DNA of 6,288 nt from Frankiaceae bacterium (GCA_026786045.1 JAJAYV010000449.1:1-6288), one strand, 5' to 3'; numbered from the stretch's first letter, positions 1 through 6,087 are shown. Notes: generated from the sequence alone by a model not told the origin. Program-made: numbers and translations.

Positions 1-242
1 CAGGTCCGGTAGAAGCCAGCGACGACGGACAGCCGCCGGGAGACCGTCGAGGGCTTGAACCGGCGGACGTCTTGCATCCACCGCAGGTACAGCTCGAGGT
101 CGTTGCGCTGCGCGTTCAGCGGCGTGAGCTGCCGGTCCGGGCACCAGGTGATGAAGATCTGCAGGTCTGATTCGGTGTGCTCGCGGGACGTGCCGCGGTA
201 GCGCGACAGGTGAGCCACAGCCGCCAGTGAGCGCTCGCGCAA
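1..242 (-). CDS. Tyrosine recombinase / phage-type integrase, N-terminal part (cut by window edge)
   Basis: The frame reads into a typical SAM-like core-binding (N-terminal) domain of tyrosine site-specific recombinases. From the TTG at 242-240, residues about 7-34 carry the AxVAHLSRYRG...T.SDL..F..WC pattern. The helix with LELYLRWMQD and the segment STVSRRLSVVAGFYRT near the window edge follow, as in actinobacterial integrases of mobile elements and XerC/D relatives. The catalytic C-terminal domain (R..HxxR...Y) lies off the window, so activity cannot be judged. The start is uncertain. The frame opens after a TGA at 269-267. TTG 242 keeps the conserved pre-helix, GTG 218 is an alternative, and neither has a clear Shine-Dalgarno. 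Family members cut and rejoin DNA at att or dif-type sites; which element this one serves is unknown. It could be intact or already truncated. The neighbouring gene decay fits a mobile-element border, but that is inference. Confidence 0.75.
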   Translation of the reverse strand, partial: MRERSLAAVAHLSRYRGTSREHTESDLQIFITWCPDRQLTPLNAQRNDLELYLRWMQDVRRFKPSTVSRRLSVVAGFYRT

Positions 243-307
243 GCCCGACAGCAGAGGGTCAGACCGTCATGGTCGGACGTGGTCTTGCGCTCGCGGCGAG
301 CTTGCCG

Positions 308-1198
308 TCAGAGCAGGCCCTGTGCGACCTCGTCGAGCGCCTCGGCCAGCCCGACAGCAGGCGTCCAGCCCCAGCCGTGGGCGCGGTCGGCGCGGACCCG
401 GCCGGTCCACGCCGCTGCGTCGTCCCACACCGGCGAGACGCCGACGGCGCGAGTGACGGTCTCGTAGTAGTCACGGACTGTCGCCGGGCCCGCCGCGACG
501 TTGACGGGCGTGCAGGCCCCGGCCACCGGTCCCGTCGCGGGATCCGTCGAGGCAGCTACGCACCCGAGTGCGACGTCGGCGGCGAGAGCGACCAGATCGT
601 CGACGTGCACCCACGCGAAGCTCTGGTCCGGCACGGCGTGCCGCGCCGCCTCGTCGCGGCGGATCACCTCGGGACGTACCGCGTTCCAGATCGAGCTGTC
701 GCCGGTCCCGAGGATGGCCGGGGGACGCAGCAGTACGCGCGTCAGCCCCTCGACCGACGCGACGGCGAGGTCGGCGTCGCGCTTGGTGACGGGGTAGTCA
801 CCCGCGTCGTCGCCCACCAGCGGCGAGGACTCGTCCACGTCACCGACCCCAGGTGACCGGTCGTAGACGGCGGCCGTCGAGACGTGAACGAAGCGCTCCA
901 CGCCTTCTGCGGCGGCGGCTCGGGCGAAGGTGGTGGTGCCCTCCACGCCGATGCGGCGCTGGACCTGTCCGTCGCTGCCCATCGGGTGCACGGTGGTGAC
1001 CGCCGCGTCGGCGCCAGCGAGGACCGAAGCCGCGAAGCCGGTGTCGGTGAAGTCGCCGACCTGCTCCGCGACGCCGGGGACCGCTGGCATCGCACCGGTC
1101 CGACGCACGACAGCCCGGACGCTTGCACCCCGCCCGGCGAGGGCAGCGCACAGCCTCGACCCGACCAGGCCGTTGGCCCCGGTGACGACAACGATCAC
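308..1198 (-). CDS. NAD(P)-dependent epimerase/dehydratase family protein (extended SDR)
   Basis: This is a 296-residue Rossmann-fold protein. The nucleotide-binding motif TGANGLVG sits at residues 6-13 right after the first beta strand. The catalytic set is present: Ser107 in VHVSTAAVY, and Tyr135-x3-Lys139 in YPVTK. The downstream RPPAILG (about 158-164) and HVDDLV (about 198-203) are typical of extended SDRs acting on nucleotide sugars or similar substrates. The exact substrate cannot be read. I chose GTG 1198-1196 because it puts only a few residues before the first strand. GTG codons at 1213 and 1237 are in frame and would add 5 or 13 residues, giving a proline-rich leader; none of the three has a strong Shine-Dalgarno. 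It is divergent from the PspC-domain gene, and a 17-bp palindrome lies between the two. The reading frame is intact with no sign of decay, unlike several neighbours. Confidence 0.9.
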   Translation of the reverse strand: MIVVVTGANGLVGSRLCAALAGRGASVRAVVRRTGAMPAVPGVAEQVGDFTDTGFAASVLAGADAAVTTVHPMGSDGQVQRRIGVEGTTTFARAAAAEGVERFVHVSTAAVYDRSPGVGDVDESSPLVGDDAGDYPVTKRDADLAVASVEGLTRVLLRPPAILGTGDSSIWNAVRPEVIRRDEAARHAVPDQSFAWVHVDDLVALAADVALGCVAASTDPATGPVAGACTPVNVAAGPATVRDYYETVTRAVGVSPVWDDAAAWTGRVRADRAHGWGWTPAVGLAEALDEVAQGLL

Positions 1199-1261
1199 GC
1201 GCAAGCGTTGCACAGGCACCGGCGGGGGTGGGCTCACCGGCGCGCACGGTCCAGGGACGGC

Positions 1262-1278
1262 TCAGGGTCAGACCCTGA
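1262..1278. promoter_or_regulatory. 17-bp palindrome in a divergent intergenic region (candidate operator)
   Basis: The site reads TCAGGGTC-A-GACCCTGA: two perfect 8-bp inverted arms around one central base. It lies between the minus-strand epimerase gene (start 1198, or 1237) and the plus-strand PspC gene (start 1359). A dyad of this size and place fits an operator for a dimeric repressor such as a TetR- or GntR-type protein. No such regulator gene is in the window. A terminator is unlikely because the central loop is one base and no T-run follows. A chance dyad of this size in 6 kb is possible. Confidence 0.35.
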
Positions 1279-1346
1279 TGTGCTTCCGCGAACGGGACGG
1301 CAGGGTAAGCAGCACCACCACCTACCGGCCACCGACGCCATCACTC

Positions 1347-1352
1347 GAGGAG
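1347..1352 (+). promoter_or_regulatory. Shine-Dalgarno site of the PspC-domain gene
   Basis: GAGGAG lies 6 nt before the ATG at 1359. It is the clearest ribosome binding site in the window. It decides the short start over the in-frame upstream start at 930, which runs antisense through the epimerase gene. Confidence 0.8.
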
Positions 1353-1358
1353 TTGCAC

Positions 1359-1613
1359 ATGGACGACATCCGCGCCGCGTTCGCCCGGCAGGGCCTGTAC
1401 CGATCCCGCGACGAACGCGTGCTCGCTGGCGTCTGCGCCGGCCTGGGCCGCCGCGCCGGGCTGGACCCGTGGCCGGCCCGGATCGTCTTCGTCCTGGTGC
1501 TCATGCTGATTCCCGGCAGCCAGCTGCTGATCTACCCGGTGCTGTGGCTGCTGATGCCGCAGCAGGACGACGTCCGCGACGTGCGCTCGTACGGCCCGGC
1601 GCCTCGCCCCTGA
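1359..1613 (+). CDS. Small PspC-domain membrane protein
   Basis: This 84-residue protein consists almost only of a PspC domain (about residues 10-67). An amphipathic start with LYRSRDERVLAGVCAGLG is followed by a hydrophobic hairpin-like stretch (about 41-67, RIVFVLVLMLIPG then LLIYPVLWLLMP) and a short charged tail. PspC proteins are inner-membrane partners of the phage-shock/envelope stress response. In actinobacteria, small stand-alone PspC proteins are common, and PspC domains also front LiaS/DesK-type sensor kinases. No PspA, kinase or regulator is seen next to this one, so its partner is unknown. The start is well supported by GAGGAG at 1347-1352. It is divergent from the epimerase gene and may share the palindrome at 1262-1278 as a control site (inference). 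Confidence 0.88.
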   Translation: MDDIRAAFARQGLYRSRDERVLAGVCAGLGRRAGLDPWPARIVFVLVLMLIPGSQLLIYPVLWLLMPQQDDVRDVRSYGPAPRP

Positions 1614-1964
1614 CCGGGTCCACGAGCCCGGGCAGGCGTCTCGGCCCGCAGGCCCGGTCGAGCTGCCGCCGAGCTCGGGTGGCCGGCCGACGCCCGTGCT
1701 CGACCTGGGCTACATGACGGCGGCCCCCGCGCCACCGAGAAGGCCGTGCTGTTCCAGGTCGCAGAAGAACGGCGGGCCGGACGTCACTATCCGCGTCGTG
1801 CGGTGTCAATGACGCACGGCCGGACTCGAGCCGCCGCGCTACGCGCGCTGTGCAGACGACGGATGATCGCCGAGGTGGCATGAACAGGCTGGGGGCGCCC
1901 GCTGCGTCGAACATGGACCGTCAGCACCAGAGAGTGAGTCGTCGGCGCCGTTCAACCCGCCGGT
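1614..1964. other. Gene-poor stretch, no supported gene
   Basis: About 350 bases follow the PspC stop without a gene I can support. A CCGGG...CCCGG inverted repeat (5-bp arms, about 1616-1633) just after the stop is a weak terminator candidate without a T-run. On the plus strand, in the frame of PspC after its stop, 1704-1880 is open and ends in a TGA. It reads ATEKAVLFQVAEERRAG and later HGRTRAAALRALCRRRMI, loosely like a winged-helix segment. It has no proper start or RBS and I cannot assign a family, so it may be a worn remnant or chance. The minus-strand frames here look like shadows. Confidence 0.4.
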
Positions 1965-2170
1965 GCACGGCGGGCGGGACGGCCGGTCGGGCAGCACCTC
2001 GGCCCACTCCGCGCGCGTCAGGTCGCGGCCCGATGAGCAGGGGCAACAAGCCACTCCGGGGCAATCGACCACGAGCGCACGCTCGACCCGTCGGTGCGGA
2101 AGGCCCGGTAGTCCTGCCGGCCCAGGACCGCCGAGACCCTGGACACCACGCCCAGCCGGCTGACGTCCAC
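1965..2170 (-). pseudogene. Frameshifted C-terminal remnant of a WD40-repeat protein
   Basis: Two minus-strand frames join into one recognisable protein tail. The first runs from 2170 (TGA just before it) and contains DYRAFRTDGSSVRSWSIAPE then WLVA, like the last WD40 blade (DGxVRxW) and the following linker. The second frame continues with GRDLTRAEWAEVLPDRP and ends in SRPPC. This matches the conserved tail that closes many actinobacterial WD40, nSTAND or BTAD-type regulators (W.xAC..AGRxLTxxEW...LP.RPYRxxC). Between WLVA and GRDLT there are 11 nt (2031-2041), where intact homologues would need about 18, which implies a small deletion. The expected stop after the final Cys is missing, and no WD40 repeats remain upstream because a stop sits at 2173-2171. 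The assignment rests on remembered family motifs, so a search is needed. It shows past loss of a large gene here. Confidence 0.5.
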
Positions 2171-2278
2171 TCAACTCCTGGCAAGAAGGCGGCTGAGGGC
2201 ACACAGCCGCATCACGAGCGGCAGGCGCGCCACACAGTCAGCGGCATGAGCGGACGTAGCTGACAGCGCAGAGGATCC
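2171..2278. other. Non-coding spacer with no recognisable gene
   Basis: I see no gene between the WD40 remnant and the VOC stop codon. One copy of the 13-mer GCGGCATGAGCGG lies at 2241-2253; the second lies beyond the VOC gene at 2804-2816. Confidence 0.5.
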
Positions 2279-2719
2279 TCACGCTTCGCTAGCGAAGTCG
2301 GGCAGCGTGATGGAGCCGTCCTCGCGCATCGAGAAGCCTGGGTTCCAGGCGACCTCCCAGACGTGGCCGTCCGGGTCCCGGAAGTACCCCGCATAGCCGC
2401 CGTAGAAGGTCTCCGCAGGACGGCTCGTGACTTCCCCGCCCGCCGACTCCGCGGCGTTGACGACTTCGTCCACTTCTGAGCGACAGCGAACGTTGTGTGC
2501 GAGTGCGACGCCCCCGACGGGGCCTCCCGACGACGCTCCACGAACGCCGGCGTCAGCGGCGAGGTCCTCCCGACCCCAGAGGACGACGATCAAGCCGCCG
2601 GCTTGGTAGAAGACCGTCCTTTGCACCGTCTGCCCGCGCCAACCGAGCCGTTCGTAGAAGGTCCGTGACCGCTCCAAGTCGGTGACGCCGAGCGTGACCA
2701 TCGAGACCCGCTGCTCCAT
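2279..2719 (-). CDS. VOC family protein (glyoxalase/bleomycin-resistance fold)
   Basis: This is a 146-residue single VOC protein with two beta-alpha-beta-beta-beta modules. Module one starts VSMVTLGVTDLERSRTFYER and contains LGWRG. Module two starts near ALAHNVRCRSEVDEVV (about 73-87) and ends GYFRDPDGHVWEVAWNPGF (about 111-129). This last block, with Glu122 in the metal-ligand position, is highly typical of the family, as is the ITLPDF ending. The usual first-strand His ligand is replaced (MVTLGV), so metal use is uncertain and a true glyoxalase I role is unlikely to be safe to claim. Members include lyases, dioxygenases and antibiotic-binding proteins. I chose ATG 2719-2717, where the homologous MEQRVS start lies; the longer in-frame start at 2824 runs into the divergent promoter region. 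No Shine-Dalgarno is visible, but a TACTTT box lies 8 nt upstream. The frame is intact. Confidence 0.9.
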   Translation of the reverse strand: MEQRVSMVTLGVTDLERSRTFYERLGWRGQTVQRTVFYQAGGLIVVLWGREDLAADAGVRGASSGGPVGGVALAHNVRCRSEVDEVVNAAESAGGEVTSRPAETFYGGYAGYFRDPDGHVWEVAWNPGFSMREDGSITLPDFASEA

Positions 2720-2727
2720 GAACACTG

Positions 2728-2733
2728 AAAGTA
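2728..2733 (-). promoter_or_regulatory. Candidate -10 box for the VOC gene (possible leaderless start)
   Basis: On the minus strand TACTTT fits the actinobacterial TAnnnT -10 pattern and lies 8 nt before the ATG at 2719. Together with the absence of a Shine-Dalgarno, this fits transcription starting at or next to the start codon. No convincing -35 is visible, so this is only a candidate. Confidence 0.3.
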
Positions 2734-2855
2734 GCGCCCGACGCTGCTTGATCCGCTGGTGGCTTGGAGCGGTCGTGCCACGGTGGTGCCCAGAGCGCGA
2801 CCCGCGGCATGAGCGGGCGGTCAAGGGAGCCCGGCCACGGCGGCTCGTTCGCCCG

Positions 2856-2861
2856 TACGTT
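2856..2861 (+). promoter_or_regulatory. Candidate -10 box for the GNAT gene (possible leaderless start)
   Basis: TACGTT fits TAnnnT and ends 7 nt before the GTG at 2869, with no Shine-Dalgarno between. This is the spacing expected for a leaderless actinobacterial transcript. No clear -35 is seen. Confidence 0.25.
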
Positions 2862-2868
2862 GTTCGTC

Positions 2869-3529
2869 GTGACGATCGATCTCGTGGAGGTCACCGACGA
2901 CAACGCTTCGTCCGTCCTCGTGCTGCATCCCGCACCCGGCCAGGAACGGTTCGTCACCTCGGTGGCCCACTCGTTCGAGGAAGCCGCCGAGAACCCGCAC
3001 GGAAACCCCTGGTGCCGAGCCGTCTACGCCGACGTACAGCCGGTCGGCTTCGTCATGCTGAGCTGGGACGTCGAGCCCCAGCCGCCCGAGATCAACGGCC
3101 CATGGTTCCGCTGGAAGCTGCTCGTCAACCACCGGGCAACAGGGCAAGGGCTACGGCCGGGAAGTCGTGCGGCAGATCGTGGAGCTCGTGCGCGGCCGCG
3201 GCGCCAGAGAGCTGCTCACCAGCCATGTCTCAGGCGAGGGCGGCCCGGCCGGCTTCTACGCAAAGCTCGGGTTCGCCCCAAGAGGAGACCTGGACCCCAA
3301 CGGGGCGATCATCCTGCGACTGGACCTGCGAAGGTTGCGTCGGGCCCGAGGAACGCGGCACTCGCTCGTCGACACGAGCGCGATGCCGAGACCGGCCGGC
3401 CACACAGCTTCCTTCCTGTGGTCCTGGTGCACGCCTGCCCCTCGCGCACGGTGGCGCGATGAGGTCGGGTCAGCCGTCCGAGATGCCCCCAGCCGCCTTG
3501 TCCTGCTGCCGCGCTCAAGCCGGTCTTAG
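2869..3529 (+). pseudogene. GNAT acetyltransferase, BltD/PaiA-like, broken by a +1 frameshift
   Basis: The first frame from GTG 2869 gives about 89 residues of a short actinobacterial GNAT: VTIDLVEVTDDN, then APGQERFV, GNPWCRAVYAD, QPVGFVMLSWDVE and GPWFRWKLLVNHR. At 3134-3136 the GGG run carries one base too many. Skipping it, the next frame continues at 3137 with QQGKGYGREVVRQIVELVRG, which is the acetyl-CoA-binding motif A (Q/RxxGxG/A), then GGPAGFYAKLGF and NGAIILRLDL near 3329. That would restore a protein of about 153 residues, the normal family size. Without it, the product loses the cofactor-binding half and is catalytically dead. The stop also seems lost: the second frame runs on about 66 codons to a TAG at 3527-3529. 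Relatives acetylate polyamines such as spermidine, but the substrate here is inferred. A sequencing error in the G run is the main alternative for the frameshift, but would not explain the run-on. Confidence 0.82.
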
Positions 3530-3530
3530 C

Positions 3531-4325
3531 TCAGAGCACCAGGCGAGACCGCAGCCGCCGCACCGCGAGGAGCCACATCATGGCGGCGAAGACAACCAGC
3601 GCCAGCACGTGCCCGAGGTCGGCGAGCTCCAGCCCGAAGACGGCCCCGCGCACCAGCTCCACGCAGTGGAACAGCGGGTTGAGCAGCGACGCGCTCTGCG
3701 CCCAGCCGGGCAGGCCGTTGATGGGGAAGAACGTCCCGGCGACGAGAAACAGCGGCGTGAGCACGGCCGAGATGACGTAGCCGAACGAGTCGATCGACGG
3801 CACGATGCCGGACACCCAGATGCCGAAGGCTGCGAAGCCGAAGCCGGTCAGCACGCCGATCGGCGGCACGAGCAGCATCCCCCAGGAAGGCTGGAGGCCG
3901 AAGCCGACCGCGACGAGCATTGGCACCGCGCCGTAGACCCCCGAGCGCAGGGCGATCCACAGCGCTTCAGCGGTGACCAGCTCCTCGGTGTCGACCGGCG
4001 CCGCAAGGACGGCGTCGTACGTCTTCTGGAAGGTGCGCTTGACGAAGCTGCCGAACATGCCGGGGAACGCGCTCGAGAACAGCACTGCCGTCGCGACGAT
4101 GCCGGTCCCGACAAAGTCGACGTAGTCGTATCCCGCGACCTGCGCGACCAGCGAGCCGAAGCCGAACCCGAACGCCAGCAGGTAGATCGTCGGCTCGACG
4201 ATCGAGGAGAAGGTGGTCGAGCGCCAGTAGCGGCGGTACAGGGTCAGCTCGCGAAAGACGACCGCACCGACCGCCGACGGCTCGATGCGGCGCAGGGCGG
4301 GGGCGGATCGCGCGGGCGTGCTCAT
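3531..4325 (-). CDS. ABC-2 type transporter permease (DrrB/NodJ-like)
   Basis: This 264-residue integral membrane protein has a cytoplasmic amphipathic start (about 20-40, VFRELTLYRRYWRS) and about six hydrophobic segments, near 42-62, 72-92, 130-148, 150-174, 182-200 and 237-256. ABC-2 family marks are the EPTIYLLAFGFGFG first segment, KRTFQKTYDAVLAAPV in the first cytoplasmic loop, and TFFPINGLPGWAQ then LLNPLFHCVELVRG before the last helix. It forms the membrane half of an exporter with the ATPase encoded just upstream. Its ATG overlaps the ATPase stop by 4 nt (ATGA, 4322-4325). A purine-rich site (GGAGAAGG within 4330-4339) lies inside the ATPase end. The longer in-frame extension to 4703 is the antisense-like shadow of the ATPase frame and is rejected. 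The size fits NodJ/DrrB proteins. The substrate (drug, lipid or polysaccharide) is not readable. Confidence 0.93.
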   Translation of the reverse strand: MSTPARSAPALRRIEPSAVGAVVFRELTLYRRYWRSTTFSSIVEPTIYLLAFGFGFGSLVAQVAGYDYVDFVGTGIVATAVLFSSAFPGMFGSFVKRTFQKTYDAVLAAPVDTEELVTAEALWIALRSGVYGAVPMLVAVGFGLQPSWGMLLVPPIGVLTGFGFAAFGIWVSGIVPSIDSFGYVISAVLTPLFLVAGTFFPINGLPGWAQSASLLNPLFHCVELVRGAVFGLELADLGHVLALVVFAAMMWLLAVRRLRSRLVL

Positions 4326-5254
4326 TCGACCTTCTCCCCGGTGAGCAGCACGAAGACGTCCTCCAGGTTGGCCGGACGGGCGACCGCGTCCGGCAGCAGA
4401 TCGGCTACGACGTCCGAGGTCTCGGCCCGCAGCACCGCGACGGCCGGGCCGGTGCGGCGGGTCGGCAGACCGGTCGCGCGGCCGACCTGCTCGACCTCCA
4501 GCAGCCGGGCCGGCGGTCCGTAGACCTCCAGCACGCGGCTGCCGACGTGCTCGGCCACCAGCGCGGTCGGGGTGCCGCGGGCGATGACCCGGCCGGCGTG
4601 CATGATCGCGACGTCGTCGGCCAGCCGCTCGGCCTCCTCGATGTAGTGCGTCGACATGAGCACCGTGACGCCCTCGCTGCGCAGCGCGTCGACCAGCGCC
4701 CACAGCTCCTGGCGCACCTGCGGGTCGAGCCCGACGGTCGGCTCGTCGAGCAGGACCAGCCGCGGCCGGTGCACAAGCGCGCGGGCGATGAGCAGCCGAC
4801 GCCGCATGCCGCCGGACAGGTCGTCAACCTTGGTGTCGGCTCGCCCGGTCAGCTGGGCGACCTCGAGCGCGCGCCCGACCGCCTCGCCCCGCCCGGCCCG
4901 CGGCACGCGGTAGAGCCGGGCGAACACCTCCAGGTTCTGCCGGACGGTGAGCTCGATGTCGAGGTTGTCCTGCTGAGGGACCACGCCCATCTGCGCGCGA
5001 GCCTGCTTGGACTGCGCCGGCACCGGCAGCCCCAGCACCTCGATCTCGCCCTCGTCGGCGATCGCCTGTGCGGTCAGCAGGCGCATCGTCGTGGACTTGC
5101 CGGCGCCGTTCGCGCCGAGCAGCCCGAGGCAGGTGCCCGAGCGCACGTCCAGGTCGAGCCCGTCCACGGCGCGCAGCGCGCCGAAGGTCTTCACCACCCC
5201 GCGCAGCGACAGGCCGAGGTCCACCGCCACCTCAGGGGTCCGCTGGGAGGTCAC
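4322..5254 (-). CDS. ABC transporter ATP-binding protein (DrrA/NodI-like)
   Basis: This 310-residue ATPase has all motifs intact: Walker A GANGAGKST (47-55), Q-loop in VVPQQDNLD (91-99), signature LSGGM (146-150), Walker B LVLLDE (166-171) with D-loop GLD, and switch His203 in STHY. The PQQDNLDIELTVRQNLEVFA segment is characteristic of the NodI/DrrA branch of ABC-2 exporters. The C-terminal extension of about 90 residues ends in NLEDVFVLLTG, also typical of DrrA-type subunits. It energises export through the permease encoded directly downstream. The start is GTG 5254-5252, sharing 4 nt (GTGA) with the stop of the PAP2 gene, and its stop shares 4 nt with the permease start. This is tight coupling in one transcript. 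The family includes drug exporters (daunorubicin-type) and lipo-oligosaccharide exporters; nothing here separates these. Confidence 0.95.
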   Translation of the reverse strand: MTSQRTPEVAVDLGLSLRGVVKTFGALRAVDGLDLDVRSGTCLGLLGANGAGKSTTMRLLTAQAIADEGEIEVLGLPVPAQSKQARAQMGVVPQQDNLDIELTVRQNLEVFARLYRVPRAGRGEAVGRALEVAQLTGRADTKVDDLSGGMRRRLLIARALVHRPRLVLLDEPTVGLDPQVRQELWALVDALRSEGVTVLMSTHYIEEAERLADDVAIMHAGRVIARGTPTALVAEHVGSRVLEVYGPPARLLEVEQVGRATGLPTRRTGPAVAVLRAETSDVVADLLPDAVARPANLEDVFVLLTGEKVE

Positions 5255-6063
5255 TCCCGCAGGCTAGGCGCGCCCGCCACCCGGTTGCGCCGGCCGCGCG
5301 TGACGGTGAGGAAGAGCCGGTGCGCGACGACGACGACGGTGAGCCAGGCGAGCCCGAGCGTCCAGGAGACGAGCACGTCGGTCAGCCAGTGGTGGCCGAG
5401 GTAGACCCGCGACAGCCCCATCAGCAGCGCGAAGACCGAGGCGGCGGTGATCGTCGTGACGCGCACCCACCTCCGGTGCTGGCGGCGCACGAGCAGGTAG
5501 CTGACGATCCCGGCGAGCACGACGGCGTTGAGGGCGTGGCCGCTCGGGAATGCCGGTGAGCTCTCGAACGGCGGGACCGCGTCGGCGAGCGGCGGCCGGA
5601 CCCGGCCCACCGCGGCCTTGCCCACGACCGTCATCGCCAGCGAGCCGGTCGCGGCGACGAGGACGAGCACGGCCGGCGTCCACTGCCGCCAGGCGAGCGT
5701 CATGGCCAAGACCGCGCCGGTCGCGAGCAGCGTCATGCCGACCTGTCCGCCGAGGTCGGTGAACCAGGTGATCGCGATGTCCGCGGGACCGGAGCGCCAT
5801 CCCAGCACGGCGTCGAGCACCGGCCGGTCCAGCCCGGCGACGCCTGCCTCACCCGACACCGACTCGTAGATCTCGGCGCTCGCCCCGGTCAGCAGGGTGA
5901 CGGCGGTGCCGCCGACGAGCAGCGTCGCGAGCAGCGCGACGTGCGGCCCGAGGCGGGCGGCCAGCCACGACGCGAGCGCGACGAGCACGCGTCCGCCGCG
6001 GGTCTGCCAGACGGTGAGGTCGCGCAGGCCGATGAGCCGGTCGTCGCGGGGGTCGAGGCGCAC
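5251..6063 (-). CDS. PAP2-family membrane phosphatase (phosphatidic acid phosphatase type 2)
   Basis: This 270-residue membrane protein has the full three-part PAP2 catalytic signature: K149-x6-R156-P157 (KAAVGRVRP), P173-S-G-H176, and S218-R219-x5-H225-x3-D229. His225 is the expected nucleophile and His176 the acid. About six hydrophobic helices (near 27-60, 95-125, 130-147, 178-192, 203-217, 231-255) place it in the cytoplasmic membrane, with active residues normally facing outside. Family substrates are lipid phosphates, including undecaprenyl pyrophosphate or phosphatidate; which one applies here is inference. The start is GTG 6063-6061, with GGGTGAG a few nt upstream (6067-6073). It begins 24 nt after the SCO7613-like stop and overlaps the ATPase start by 4 nt, so it is the second of four genes in this run and the first of the three overlapping ones. 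Confidence 0.93.
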   Translation of the reverse strand: MRLDPRDDRLIGLRDLTVWQTRGGRVLVALASWLAARLGPHVALLATLLVGGTAVTLLTGASAEIYESVSGEAGVAGLDRPVLDAVLGWRSGPADIAITWFTDLGGQVGMTLLATGAVLAMTLAWRQWTPAVLVLVAATGSLAMTVVGKAAVGRVRPPLADAVPPFESSPAFPSGHALNAVVLAGIVSYLLVRRQHRRWVRVTTITAASVFALLMGLSRVYLGHHWLTDVLVSWTLGLAWLTVVVVAHRLFLTVTRGRRNRVAGAPSLRE

Positions 6064-6087
6064 GTTCTCACCCTGCCCCGTCCGCAG

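Noticed and set aside
227..856. Plus-strand open frame of about 209 codons
   Set aside because: It is a shadow of the epimerase on the other strand, with no recognisable domain.
1616..1633. Rho-independent terminator after the PspC gene
   Set aside because: The CCGGG...CCCGG arms are only 5 bp with an 8-nt loop and no T-run, so the support is too weak to list as a terminator.
884..1717. Plus-strand open frame of about 277 codons, and the longer PspC frame from 930
   Set aside because: Both are antisense to the intact epimerase gene. The PspC protein has a strong Shine-Dalgarno at 1347-1352 supporting the ATG at 1359.
1960..2080. IS5-type transposase N-terminus, suggested by DLTRAEWAEVLP
   Set aside because: Transposases of that type show DLTDxxWxxLEPLLP, while the GRDLTRAEW plus RP..C ending and the preceding DGSSVRSW fit a WD40 protein tail better. 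No terminal inverted repeats were seen.
2284..2297. 14-bp perfect palindrome CTTCGCTAGCGAAG as a terminator or operator
   Set aside because: It lies inside the last codons of the VOC gene, has no loop and no T-run; a dyad of this length can occur by chance.
2682..4523. Very long plus-strand open frame of about 613 codons
   Set aside because: It runs antisense through the permease and ATPase genes and across the GNAT. Its product is rich in Arg, Gln and Glu with no domain, as expected of a GC-rich shadow frame.
4326..4703. N-terminal extension of the permease
   Set aside because: It is an Arg/Gly/Ala-rich translation out of frame with the ATPase. The ATG at 4325 overlaps the ATPase stop and has a purine-rich site upstream.
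4547..5404. Plus-strand open frame of about 285 codons
   Set aside because: It is antisense to the ATPase, whose motifs are complete on the minus strand; the product has low-complexity composition.
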